A DNA stretch of 64,000 nt. It comes from Aeromonas encheleia. GTDB taxonomy: Bacteria > Pseudomonadota > Gammaproteobacteria > Enterobacterales > Aeromonadaceae. A program made the position numbers and the translations under genes. The stretch is from assembly GCF_900637545.1 (NCBI RefSeq), contig NZ_LR134376.1, positions 2,747,001 to 2,811,000 of the forward strand, in the 5' to 3' direction. The notes under the pieces are model-generated. The model was not told the DNA's origin and ran no database searches. It saw nothing but the letters and a program-made list of their open reading frames with translations. Below are positions 33,045 to 42,164 of this stretch, in pieces (the stretch's first letter is position 1; every line of letters begins with the position of its first letter).

Positions 33045-33379
33045 CTGGTCTGACTCCCGTCAACATAGTGCGAACCCGTCATGACGACCCAAGGGTCCTC
33101 ACCCGGCAGTTTGTCCCTGTTGCCTCACCCCATACTTCCTGTGGGATGACCGTTATACACCGGTCGAACTGAACAAGAAATTAATGTCCGTCATGTTATG
33201 CGCACATTTCCTCGCCAAAAGGCGCACCCAGCCCTGCTGGCGCGGTGGGCGGCAGACGGCGGCGCTGCCCCGTTGGACGATAATATTGTCAGTTGACACA
33301 ACGACTTGGCTGCCAAGGGGAATAAAAACCGTTACAGTGTAAAAGTTCCTCATCGGACGAGGACATCACGGAGCAAGGT
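33045..33379. other. divergent promoter region dedA / outer-membrane gene
   Basis: 335 bases without a gene between divergent genes. A consensus TTGACA occurs at 33293-33298 on the plus strand, but I find no matching -10 at the right distance. Confidence 0.35.
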
Positions 33380-34339
33380 ATGGAGCTGATCCCCTCTTCT
33401 TACGGCAGAATTCTCTCACTGGCTGGCCTCGGGCTGTTCAGCCTGGCGGCCCAGGCCAACGATGGGTCCATCATTCAGCAGCGCGCCAATGCCGTTGTCT
33501 CCCTGATGAGCTTCGCCGTGGTGCCCGACATCACCGCCAGCAACCTGGATATCGGCAGCAGCACCAATGAACAGGCGGCGCTGACCATCACCCAGCTCGG
33601 CGGCGGCGCCACCATGAGCGAGGGGTTCCCCATCTATCTGGAGGGCACCCTGGGTTACAGCCGCTACGATCCCCAGTTCGTGTTCAGCGACGGCAATGAG
33701 ACGCGCACCATCCCGGTCAAGTGGAACAGCCTGAGCGCCACCGGTGGCATCGGCTGGGACTTCAGCCTGCACCGTGACCGCTGGGGCGGCAACCTGGTGC
33801 TGCGCCCCATCGGCAACTTCACCCTGGGGACAGTGGCCAGCGATCTGCGCATCGGCGCCGCCTTCATCTCTCACAAGACGGGCAAGAACCTCGATTTTCT
33901 CGACGGCGGCCGGCTCAACGTCTATGGCCTGGGGGGATCGCTTATGCTCGACTACGAGCTGTTCTCCAAGAGTCAGGACATAGATGCGGAGCTGCGCTAC
34001 TCCTATCAGCAGCTGCAGAGCTACTCCGGCACCGCATCCAGCGTCGCCGGTCAGGCTGAGGCGGAGAACCTGGGGCTCTATCTGCGTCGTCGCGCCCCCA
34101 TGTGGGACTGGACCCTGCTGGATCGCCCGCTGCGCTATGTGCTGGAGGCGGCCCGCACCGAATACCTCGGTGAGCAGCGCGGCCTGCTCGGCTTCAACAG
34201 CCTCAACTCCCTCGGCCTCGGGCTCGAACTCGACAGCAGCAAATACGATATCTTCATCAGCCGCACCCGGCTGGTCGGCCGTTATATGTTCAGCCACAAC
34301 ACCAGCGGCTATTCCGTCGGGCTGGCGATGAGTTTCTAA
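33380..34339 (+). CDS. solitary outer-membrane autotransporter-like beta-barrel protein
   Basis: 319-residue outer-membrane protein with a signal peptide ending at AAQAN. Alternating hydrophobic strands run to a C-terminal Phe (GYSVGLAMSF), the outer-membrane assembly signal. Layout resembles the Omp_AT (solitary autotransporter barrel) family of Vibrio and Aeromonas. No passenger domain is present. GGAG lies six bases before the ATG. Function unknown. Confidence 0.72.
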   Translation: MELIPSSYGRILSLAGLGLFSLAAQANDGSIIQQRANAVVSLMSFAVVPDITASNLDIGSSTNEQAALTITQLGGGATMSEGFPIYLEGTLGYSRYDPQFVFSDGNETRTIPVKWNSLSATGGIGWDFSLHRDRWGGNLVLRPIGNFTLGTVASDLRIGAAFISHKTGKNLDFLDGGRLNVYGLGGSLMLDYELFSKSQDIDAELRYSYQQLQSYSGTASSVAGQAEAENLGLYLRRRAPMWDWTLLDRPLRYVLEAARTEYLGEQRGLLGFNSLNSLGLGLELDSSKYDIFISRTRLVGRYMFSHNTSGYSVGLAMSF

Positions 34340-34800
34340 CGCAATGGCGCCTTGGCCGGTCTCAATCATAAGAGCGCCATTACCCCATTCGTAAGATGCG
34401 ATTCGCCCCGGATCTCGGTGAGTGTCACTCGGCCTGCTCAGCGGAGGGACGCCATTCAATCATCCCTCGAGGCAGGGCTCAGATTCCCCCGCCAGCAAGC
34501 CGCCATGATGGCCGACGCCGAGCCTTCGCTTGACCATTGCGGCGCGAAGAGGACGGTGGCCGTGGAATGGACGCCGCCCCAACACAGTCGAAACAATGTC
34601 GTAAGGTGCTGATATATAGTATTTATATTTTTTCACAGGTTTTTATTTCTGCGTATTTCGTTTTATTTTACTTCTTCCCCTCGCCTGCTAGATTGAGCCC
34701 CCGACAGGATGCAATAGATGGACGAGGCCGGCCCAGTCCCCCTCGTGCACATTGATGTCATTACCCGTTTTATTAACTGCTCGCTGTTTGAGGTTACTCT
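34340..34800. other. long AT-rich spacer before the secreted protein gene
   Basis: 461 bases without a credible gene. Bases 34615-34685 are very AT-rich, unlike the flanks, and may hold the promoter of the 34801 gene. No clear terminator after the barrel gene. Confidence 0.4.
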
Positions 34801-35325
34801 ATGAAAAACACCATGATCACCCTGTCTATGTTGCTGCTCGCGGGTGTTGCCCAGGCCCAGGTTCCGGATTTCAGCGCCAGCTGCCCGGGGAATATCAAGG
34901 CCCACGCCGAGTCTGGCGTCGTCTCCATCAATGGCAAGAATGCCACCGTCAAGAAATTCAGCCCCACCTATTACGAGGCGAAGTCTGGCAAGACCACCCT
35001 CTCCATCATGAACGAGGGTGGACTGAGCATCAGCTACACCGTCAAGCACGGTGGCAACGGCATCTGCCAGACCGAGCAGGCCGCGGTAGCCAGCACGGCC
35101 CAGGCCGCCTATAACGGCAGCAACAGCCAGACCAAGCCGGCGGAAAAAGCCTGCCTGAAGGCGGTGGCCAAGGAGAGCGGCGCCGCTCAAAATACCCTGG
35201 TGATCGACTATGTGGCCGAATCCCAGGCCGCCACCGGCGTCGACATCAAGGTAGCCAACGATGCCAAGCTGTGGCGCTGCGTCAGCGATGCCCAGGGTCA
35301 TGTACAGGGCATCAGCCGGGGTTAA
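34801..35325 (+). CDS. small secreted protein of unknown function
   Basis: 174 residues with a typical signal peptide (MKNTMITLSMLLLAGVAQAQ) cut near residue 20. The mature part has four cysteines (SCPGN, GICQT, KACLK, LWRCV) that could form two disulfides, and no membrane helix. Lysine- and serine-rich, probably periplasmic or extracellular. I do not recognise the family. Expressed alone behind an AT-rich upstream region. Confidence 0.75.
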   Translation: MKNTMITLSMLLLAGVAQAQVPDFSASCPGNIKAHAESGVVSINGKNATVKKFSPTYYEAKSGKTTLSIMNEGGLSISYTVKHGGNGICQTEQAAVASTAQAAYNGSNSQTKPAEKACLKAVAKESGAAQNTLVIDYVAESQAATGVDIKVANDAKLWRCVSDAQGHVQGISRG

Positions 35326-35727
35326 TCGCTGCTGGCGCCAGGCCATCTGACTCATGCCAGACGAATCGTCGACCCTATAGGCAAGACAACCCTTTCCAGT
35401 CAGGCCTTAGCGCCGTGCAGATCCAGGGCCCCTTTTTGGGGCTTTGTCATTTCAGGTATTCCCGCCTACTGCAGACAAGTACCGCTCCCCCTCGCGTCAA
35501 CGAACCCCATCATGGGTTTTGCCAACACTCTCGCTGTGCAAGGGCGTGCCGTTGGCGCCTGCCCCACGGCGACGACTCTGGGCCATAATCTGTCGTCAAA
35601 GACACAAGTGGATAGGGTCATGCCGCAAATGCCCCTTCACGGGACGGCCCCATGGGCGCGATGCTATGCCGTATCCACTCTTTATCCACGAGCGGCGAGA
35701 CGCTCCTATCTCGGAGGACGATGGATC
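35326..35727. other. spacer with a weak terminator-like hairpin
   Basis: 402 bases with no convincing gene. GCCCC, TTTTT, GGGGC at 35428-35442 followed by TTTG may terminate the secreted protein gene. An in-frame extension upstream of the DUF4256 gene reaches 35512 but lacks a ribosome site. Confidence 0.4.
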
Positions 35728-36300
35728 ATGAACCTGACCAAGCAGCAGACAGAGGCACTGCTCGCCATCTTGCAGACTCGCTTTGAGGCAAACATGCACC
35801 GCCATGCCGGGCTGGCGTGGTCGGCCGTGCAAGCCAGGCTGGAGGCGGCGCCCACGCAGTTGCGCTCGCTGCAGGCAATGGAGGATACGGGCGGCGAGCC
35901 GGACGTCATCGGCCAGGATGAGCACGGGGCCTTCCTCTTCTGTGACTGCAGCGCAGAGAGTCCCGCCGGGCGCAGAAGCCTCTGCTATGACAGAGCGGCA
36001 CTGGAGTCCAGAAAGGAGAACCGGCCGGAAGGCAGTGCCATGGAGATGGCCGCGGCCATGGGCATCGACTTGCTGACGGAGTCAGAATATCGGGCACTGC
36101 AACGGCTTGGCGGCTTCGATGCCAAGACCTCGAGCTGGGTCAAGACCCCCGCCGACATCAGGCAACTAGGTGGCGCCCTGTTCTGCGATCGCCGCTATGG
36201 CCAGGTGTTCCTCTATCACAACGGCGCCCAGTCTTACTACGCCGCCAGAGGCTTTCGCGGCCTGTTGCGGATCCAGGTACAAATCTGCGACAACGACTGA
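35728..36300 (+). CDS. DUF4256 domain-containing protein
   Basis: 190-residue cytoplasmic protein of unknown function. It shows features I associate with DUF4256: GGEPDVIGQDEHGAFLFCDC, SLCYDRAALESRKENRP and the C-terminal GGALFCDRRYGQVFLYHNGA region. The start at 35728 has GGAGG ten bases upstream. An ATG at 35721 is out of frame. No obvious functional partner nearby. Confidence 0.8.
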   Translation: MNLTKQQTEALLAILQTRFEANMHRHAGLAWSAVQARLEAAPTQLRSLQAMEDTGGEPDVIGQDEHGAFLFCDCSAESPAGRRSLCYDRAALESRKENRPEGSAMEMAAAMGIDLLTESEYRALQRLGGFDAKTSSWVKTPADIRQLGGALFCDRRYGQVFLYHNGAQSYYAARGFRGLLRIQVQICDND

Positions 36301-36513
36301 GCCAGTTAAAGAGCGGCACCTCAAGCATTGGGATCAAACTAGGCATGCCTCCGGATAGACTGGCTATTTACCCGCTATATTCCACCAGTCACCACTTCTT
36401 GTAGCCGGTAAACGGGGTGATACCTTCCGGGCTATCCAGGATCGTCCAAGTGCCGCAGCCTGATTACTATCGAGGCTTAACCCTTAAGCAAGCTCCCATG
36501 GAGAGTCGATGAA

Positions 36514-37371
36514 ATGGACTTCACTCCCGTTATTACCTTGCTGCTTGCTCAGCTCTGGTATCTGCTGCCACTGTTACTGATTGCCACCGTGATAAAAACA
36601 CCCTGGTTCAAGGGGATGGTGGGGGAATGGTTTCTCAATCTCTCGATCCGGCTATTTCTCGACAAGCAAGACTACCGACTACTCAAGAACCTGACCCTGC
36701 CGACCGAAGATGGCTCCACCCAGATCGATCACATCATCGTCTCCCGCTACGGGGTCTTCGTGATTGAAACCAAGAATATGAAGGGGTGGATCTTCGGTAA
36801 TCCTGCACACAAGCACTGGACTCAGCAGATCTACCGCCGCAAGCACAGCTTCCAGAACCCCCTGCACCAGAACTACAAGCATGTGATGACGCTCAAGTCT
36901 CTGCTGGGGCTCGCGGACCATCAACTCCATTCGGTGGTCTACTTTATCGGCGATTGCACCTTCAAGACGCCGATGCCGGAGAATGTGCTCAACCGCGGCC
37001 TTATTCCCTATATCAAGAGCAAAACCACCCAGCTATTGCGCCAGGACGAAGTGGATAGGATCGTCGATACCATCCAGCGAGGGCGATTGGCCGCCAACTG
37101 GCAGACTCATAAACAACATGTGGCGCGGCTCAAGGCACGCCATGGCATGGCCCCCATAAAATCCGTGGCACGCAATACATCCTCAGTTGACCATGGCAAA
37201 CGCACCGCAGAGCCAGGCACTATCGAGACCGTCCATGCCGTCCCCGCATGTCCTAAATGCGGCAGCCCCATGATCTTGCGTACCGCCAGTCGAGGGGAAA
37301 ATAAGGGCAACCCGTTTTGGGGTTGTAGCGGGTATCCAAAGTGCAGAGGCGTTGTCTCGCCCTCACCTTAG
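36514..37371 (+). CDS. NERD-domain nuclease-like protein with C-terminal zinc ribbon
   Basis: 285-residue protein. One or two membrane helices at about 8-28 are followed by a NERD (nuclease-related) domain with conserved GSTQIDHIIVSRYGVFVIETKN, the Asp, Glu and Lys pattern of restriction-like nucleases. The C-terminus is a topoisomerase-type zinc ribbon (CPKCGSPMILR, then GCSGYPKCRG). A nucleic-acid-binding, membrane-tethered enzyme is likely, but its job is unknown. A bidirectional terminator follows. Confidence 0.85.
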   Translation: MDFTPVITLLLAQLWYLLPLLLIATVIKTPWFKGMVGEWFLNLSIRLFLDKQDYRLLKNLTLPTEDGSTQIDHIIVSRYGVFVIETKNMKGWIFGNPAHKHWTQQIYRRKHSFQNPLHQNYKHVMTLKSLLGLADHQLHSVVYFIGDCTFKTPMPENVLNRGLIPYIKSKTTQLLRQDEVDRIVDTIQRGRLAANWQTHKQHVARLKARHGMAPIKSVARNTSSVDHGKRTAEPGTIETVHAVPACPKCGSPMILRTASRGENKGNPFWGCSGYPKCRGVVSPSP

Positions 37372-37472
37372 TGACGCTGTCTGAAAGCCAACTGCCTGAA
37401 CATAGAGAGAGTCATAGCCTCCAACACCCTTGAGCCAACAGACACTCTGCGTTGCTCAAGAGCTACCCCAAC

Positions 37473-37505
37473 AAAAACAAGGGCGGCCATTGGCCGCCCT
37501 TGTTT
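37473..37505. terminator. bidirectional Rho-independent terminator
   Basis: AACAAGGGCGGCCA and its exact complement are separated by one T, with A and T runs on the two outer sides. Shared by the convergent NERD and DUF1615 genes. Confidence 0.88.
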
Positions 37506-37517
37506 TCCCTTATGTGG

Positions 37518-38687
37518 TCATTGAATGGCCGCCATGCGCTTGACGCAGCGCTGCTCCCTGTCATCCACCCGCTTGGCGAACCAGGCGGTGGTGAGGTTAC
37601 GGGTGATCTTGGGGCTCTTGAGCTGGATGCCGGGCAGCACGGCGCGGGGTTGCCGCTTGCCCGCCTGCTGATCGGCCAGGGTGAAGATCCTGTGGTAGAG
37701 GTCGGTCTGGGCAAACTCGGCGCTGTCCCCTGTGCGCAGGCTCTGGTGGATAGCCTGCTTGCTCATGTTGATCCGACTGGCGATGCCGTGGACCGCGAGC
37801 TCGGTGTTGCCGGGCTGGTCGGAGTCGTAGCGGATGAGATCCCCATCCAGCGCCAGGGTCTTGCCGCTCACCCGGCTGACGGCGGCCTGGAAGGCGGCGT
37901 TGCGACTCGCGTACCAGCCGGCATTGAAGTCGGCGAAGCGATAGAGGGTATCAGGGTAATCGGCGGGGTAGCCGAAGATGTGCTTGGTGCCAAACCAGAT
38001 GCCGCCACGGCGGGTGAAGACTTCGTGACGGATGCTCTCCTTGACGGAATAGGGGTAGCCCCGGACGTTGGCCTCGGCGAAGGCGATGCTGACCTGCATG
38101 GGACCGCCGGTGTGCACCGGATTCATGTTGCCAAACAGGGTCTTGCCCATGGGCACTGTGCCTATCATGTCCTCGAATATCAGGCTCATCTCCCGCTCGG
38201 TGCGCAACTTGTCGATGCGCTCGGCGTAGGACTTGCCGGTGGGGGACTCGATGCCGAGGGCCGTGCGCACCACAAATTCGGGGATCAGCAGCTTGGCCGC
38301 CCGCCGGTTGATCTCCTTCCAGGCGATCTTGCCAAGGCCGGGCACCACGGGATCCGCCTGGTAGGTCGCCTCCTGCTCCGCCACCGCCAGCACGCTGCAG
38401 ACGTTGTGATCGCTCACCGCTATGCCCTGGGTCGAGAGTGCGGTCACCACGTCATTGGCCCAGCCCTGCTTGTCGGACACGTTGGCGGGCAGGAAGCGCA
38501 CTATGCGGCTCTTCATGTCGGCCGGCTTGCGCGGTTGCATGGCCTTGGGTTGTTTGGCCTGTTGCTGAGCGCTGGCGGCGTCCTGCGCCGGGGCCGTCGG
38601 CTCGCTGGCACAGCCCGCCAGCAAGGCGGCCATCAGCAGCGGCAGGGCGAGCAGGCGCCCCGTGGAGAAGGAGGAGAGAGGGATCAT
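37518..38687 (-). CDS. DUF1615 domain-containing lipoprotein
   Basis: 389-residue lipoprotein. The start at 38687 gives a signal sequence with lipobox LLAGC, followed by an Ala/Gln-rich linker (about 25-50) and a DUF1615 domain with lysozyme-like appearance (AVAEQEATYQADP, FGYPADYP, FNAGWYASRNAAFQ). The residue after the lipid Cys is Ala, which does not mark inner-membrane retention, so an outer-membrane location is likely. Function is not established. Confidence 0.85.
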   Translation of the reverse strand: MIPLSSFSTGRLLALPLLMAALLAGCASEPTAPAQDAASAQQQAKQPKAMQPRKPADMKSRIVRFLPANVSDKQGWANDVVTALSTQGIAVSDHNVCSVLAVAEQEATYQADPVVPGLGKIAWKEINRRAAKLLIPEFVVRTALGIESPTGKSYAERIDKLRTEREMSLIFEDMIGTVPMGKTLFGNMNPVHTGGPMQVSIAFAEANVRGYPYSVKESIRHEVFTRRGGIWFGTKHIFGYPADYPDTLYRFADFNAGWYASRNAAFQAAVSRVSGKTLALDGDLIRYDSDQPGNTELAVHGIASRINMSKQAIHQSLRTGDSAEFAQTDLYHRIFTLADQQAGKRQPRAVLPGIQLKSPKITRNLTTAWFAKRVDDREQRCVKRMAAIQ

Positions 38688-38861
38688 GAAGGCTTCCGCT
38701 AAAGAGACAAGGCGCCGGGCGGCTCGCGCATCATCGATGCAAGGGGGCCCCGAACGCAAACAGGCGGCCATTGTAGTGGATCGGGTGGGCAATCTGAAGG
38801 CAGCCGTTCAATCGCGTCCATTTTCGGCTGCCCGCCCCACGGCACCTGCCAGGGCCCGTCG

Positions 38862-39764
38862 TCACGCCAGCTCAACCCGGTTGCGACCCAGGTGCTTGGC
38901 CCGATAGAGGGCGAGATCGGTGCGCCGGAAAAGGGCTTCGACAGCCTCCCCGGCATGGCAGACACCGACGGCTATGCTCACGGTAAACCGCACCCCGTCC
39001 CCCGAGACCAGCGTCTCGGTGGCGCGCCTCATCTGCTCCGCCAGGGCATGGGCCTGCTCGGCCGGGGTGCCGGGCAGCCAGAGGGCAAACTCCTCCCCGC
39101 CCAGCCGCGCCACCACCCCATTCGGCGGACAGTGCTGGCGCAGCAGGCAGCCGAACTCCCGCAACACGTTGTCACCTATGCCGTGGCCATAACGATCATT
39201 GATCTGCTTGAAGTGATCGAGATCCAGCAACAGCAGCGGGGTCCCCGCCTCGGCACGGGCCTCCAGCACGGAGCGAAACGAGCGGCGATTGGAGAGCCCG
39301 GTCAGTTCATCCGACATGGCAAGCGACGCCAGCCTAAGGTGGGTGCCGTGCATCTGTTGCAGCAACAGCAGCACTCCCCAGGCTGTGGCCAGCATGCCGA
39401 GGGATCGCAGGCTGTCTTCGACAGTGGAGAGCCACCAGGGCTGGAAATAGGCCTCGTCCATCACATCGATGGCCCCCGAGACGAGCCACACCCCCAGGCC
39501 GGCAGAGAGGAAGAAGTAGGTCTTGCTGGAGATCTGGGCGCACTGCACCACCCAGAACATAAACAGCAGGGTCACCACGTTGATGGCCTCGGCCAGGGCA
39601 CCTATGGTGCGCAGATGATTCTGCGCCAGACTGTCGAAACAGTAGGCATCCAGACAGGCGACCAGCAGCAGGGAGCCCAGCAGGGCAAGGAGAACGCAGC
39701 GGCGGCAGGGGGAGAGGGAAAACAGTCTGGCCGGGTGTATGGATAAACTGGGGAGAGTCTTCAT
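38862..39764 (-). CDS. membrane-bound diguanylate cyclase
   Basis: Makes c-di-GMP. The 300-residue protein has about four N-terminal membrane helices (to about residue 145) and one GGDEF domain with an intact active motif GGEEF (222-226), preceded by DLDHFKQINDRYGHGIGD. The product-inhibition I-site RxxD is absent before the motif, so feedback control may be weak. It could feed the LapD system encoded at the left end, but that link is inference. Confidence 0.92.
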   Translation of the reverse strand: MKTLPSLSIHPARLFSLSPCRRCVLLALLGSLLLVACLDAYCFDSLAQNHLRTIGALAEAINVVTLLFMFWVVQCAQISSKTYFFLSAGLGVWLVSGAIDVMDEAYFQPWWLSTVEDSLRSLGMLATAWGVLLLLQQMHGTHLRLASLAMSDELTGLSNRRSFRSVLEARAEAGTPLLLLDLDHFKQINDRYGHGIGDNVLREFGCLLRQHCPPNGVVARLGGEEFALWLPGTPAEQAHALAEQMRRATETLVSGDGVRFTVSIAVGVCHAGEAVEALFRRTDLALYRAKHLGRNRVELA

Positions 39765-39856
39765 CGTCTTTCTGGCTCCTGAACGTCACTGTCCCTATCC
39801 CGATGCGACCGCTTTCGGACCGCCAGGCCAGTGCCCATTGTGAGCCGATATTTCCA

Positions 39857-39890
39857 TAAAAAACAATCCCCTCACCACAGGGGCGAGGGG
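39857..39890 (-). terminator. probable terminator of leuA
   Basis: On the minus strand CCCCTC and GAGGGG pair around an 11-base loop, followed by ATTG and a T run. Lies about 60 bases past the leuA stop. Confidence 0.6.
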
Positions 39891-39952
39891 AACTGTGAGC
39901 GAGGCGAGGATGCGCTGTGCCGGGTCATGCCACGGGCTCCCTCCCCATGACC

Positions 39953-41611
39953 TCAGGCACTCTGCCGCAGGGCGCGGATCTGGGCCGCCCCATTGATCAC
40001 CGCCTGCAGGGAGGCGTTGACCACGTCGCGGCCGATGGCGACCCCGCACATCCGCACGCCATCGACGCTGAGCAGCACATAGGCGGCGGCGCGGGACTCG
40101 GTGCCGGCAGAGAGGGCATGTTCCGAGTAGTCGAGCACGTCGATGTGCATCCCGGTCTGGCGCTCCCAGCCGTTGACCAGCGCCGTGATGGCCCCCTCCC
40201 CCTCACCACACAGCTGCAACGTGCCGTCCGGGGTTTGCAACTCGAGGCGCAGGCTCTCCTGACTGTCGTGACCGAGCTGGAAGCGGCCGATGCGATAGCC
40301 GTGCAGCGGCTCGAGGTAATGCTGCTCGAACAGGGCGCGGATCTGCTCGGGGCTGATCTCGCTGCTGCTCGCCTCGGCCTGGGCCTGCACCCGGCGGCTG
40401 AAGTCAATTTGCAGCCAGCGCGGCAGTTGCAGGCCGAGATCTCGCTCCAGCAGGTAGGTGACGCCGCCCTTGCCGGACTGGCTGTTGATGCGGATCACCG
40501 CCTCGTAGCTGCGGCCGAGATCGGCCGGGTCGATGGGCAGGTAGGCCACATCCCAGAAGGCATCGGGCTTCTCGGCCGCCAGGGACTTGCGGATCGCATC
40601 CTGGTGGCTGCCGGAAAACGCGGTGTAGACCAGCTCCCCCGCGTAGGGGTGGCGCGGATGCAGGGCTATCTGGGTGCAGGCCCCCACGGTCGCGACTATG
40701 GCATCCATGTCCGACAAGTCCAGCTCGGGATCTATGCCCTGGCTGTAGAGGTTCATGGCCATGGTGACTATGTCCATGTTGCCGGTGCGCTCGCCATTGC
40801 CGAGCAGGGTCCCCTCGATGCGATCGGCCCCCGCCAGCACCGCCAGCTCGGCGGCGGCCACGCCGCAGCCCCTGTCGTTGTGGGTGTGGATGGAGATACT
40901 CACCTCGGGACGCGCCTTGAGGTGGCGGCAGAACCACTCCACCTGATCCGCGAAGACGTTGGGGGTGCTCACCTCGACCGTGGCGGGCAAGTTGAGGATC
41001 ATGGGGCGGGCGGCGGACCGCCACTCGTCGATCACCGCGTCGCACACCTCCACCGCGAACTCCACCTCTGTGCTGCTGAAACTCTCGGGGGAATATTGGA
41101 AGCTCCACTCGGTGCCGGGGTTGCGCGCCGCATGCTCGCGTACCCAGCGCGCCCCCTGCACGGCGATGGCCTTGACCCCCTCGCGCCCGCTGTTGAACAC
41201 ATAGTTGCGCTGGGTCGGGTTGACCGAGTTGTAGACGTGAACGATGGCGCGCCTGGCCCCCTTGAGCGCCTCGAAGGTGCGGGCGATCAGATCCTCGCGG
41301 GCCTGCACCAACACCTGTATGGTCACGTCGTCCGGGATCAGGTTGCGCTCAATCAGCTCACGCACGAAGTCGAAATCGGGCTGGGAGGCAGCCGGGAAGC
41401 CCACCTCGATATGCTTGAAGCCCACATGGACCATCAGCGCCCACATCTGCAGCTTCTGGGCCACCGTCATGGGTTCGACCAGCGCCTGGTTGCCGTCGCG
41501 CAAGTCCACGGCGCACCAGAGCGGCGCCTGCGTCATCACCCGGTTGGGCCATTGACGGTCCGCCAAGGCGATGACGGGAGCGGGGCGGTATTTGCGGTGA
41601 TCGAAGCTCAT
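39953..41611 (-). CDS. leuA: 2-isopropylmalate synthase
   Basis: First committed enzyme of leucine synthesis, joining acetyl-CoA and 2-oxoisovalerate. The 552-residue protein is the longer type (like Pseudomonas and Corynebacterium LeuA), with catalytic DLRDGNQAL near residue 40, the HNDRGCG metal-binding motif, and a C-terminal regulatory domain for leucine feedback. The start at 41611 (MSFDHRKYRP) is chosen by family length; an in-frame extension upstream has no similarity. No leuBCD genes follow. A long leader precedes it. Confidence 0.95.
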   Translation of the reverse strand: MSFDHRKYRPAPVIALADRQWPNRVMTQAPLWCAVDLRDGNQALVEPMTVAQKLQMWALMVHVGFKHIEVGFPAASQPDFDFVRELIERNLIPDDVTIQVLVQAREDLIARTFEALKGARRAIVHVYNSVNPTQRNYVFNSGREGVKAIAVQGARWVREHAARNPGTEWSFQYSPESFSSTEVEFAVEVCDAVIDEWRSAARPMILNLPATVEVSTPNVFADQVEWFCRHLKARPEVSISIHTHNDRGCGVAAAELAVLAGADRIEGTLLGNGERTGNMDIVTMAMNLYSQGIDPELDLSDMDAIVATVGACTQIALHPRHPYAGELVYTAFSGSHQDAIRKSLAAEKPDAFWDVAYLPIDPADLGRSYEAVIRINSQSGKGGVTYLLERDLGLQLPRWLQIDFSRRVQAQAEASSSEISPEQIRALFEQHYLEPLHGYRIGRFQLGHDSQESLRLELQTPDGTLQLCGEGEGAITALVNGWERQTGMHIDVLDYSEHALSAGTESRAAAYVLLSVDGVRMCGVAIGRDVVNASLQAVINGAAQIRALRQSA

Positions 41612-42072
41612 ATTCAGATTCCCTTGGCTGATGTCCTTGAGGCGCGGCGCCGTTGCGGGCGATGACGGTGAGCAACGACGCGACTGGGCAGGCAAGCAGA
41701 CGGGGTAAGGAGGGGGAAGCGGGTTGGCGCGGTAACGCTGGCCCTGACGGTTGCGCGGGTGGTAACCCCACAACCGGTTTCCTGTGGCCCTTCTTGATAA
41801 GAGGGGCCGGCCTGCGCTGCCGGATAAGCAGCTGGCCCTGATCCTCGCACCCCGCTGTTGCAGGCGCAGACGACCTTATGTGATGAGAAACCAGTATATA
41901 GAGGCGGGCCGGGTGAGTAATTGCAAAGATTGCGAGTAAAAGCCGCCATGGCGCAATAATTATCAATTTAATGAGATTTAAAGGGCGTATCTCTCCCGTC
42001 AATGACGATATTGCCTCTCCTCTGCTCACCTCCGCCCCCATGCCAGAGGGCTGACCCAGCCCGGCCAAAAAC
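41612..42072. other. long structured region upstream of leuA
   Basis: About 460 bases on the minus strand before leuA. A possible -10 (TATACT) lies near 41891-41896, giving a leader of about 280 bases with several short GC-rich hairpins near 41760-41860. I searched for a leucine-rich leader peptide and did not find one. Confidence 0.45.
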
Positions 42073-42102
42073 AAAAACCCCGCCATCGCTGGCGGGGTTT
42101 TT
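42073..42102 (-). terminator. Rho-independent terminator of carAB
   Basis: AAAAACCCCGCCA pairs with TGGCGGGGTTTTT around TCGC. It lies 60 bases past the carB stop on the minus strand. Confidence 0.92.
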
Positions 42103-42164
42103 CAGGGTTCGCGTGTCTTGTGCAAAGAAGGAGGGGAGACTCCCCTGCCCTTGTTGCGCAATTC

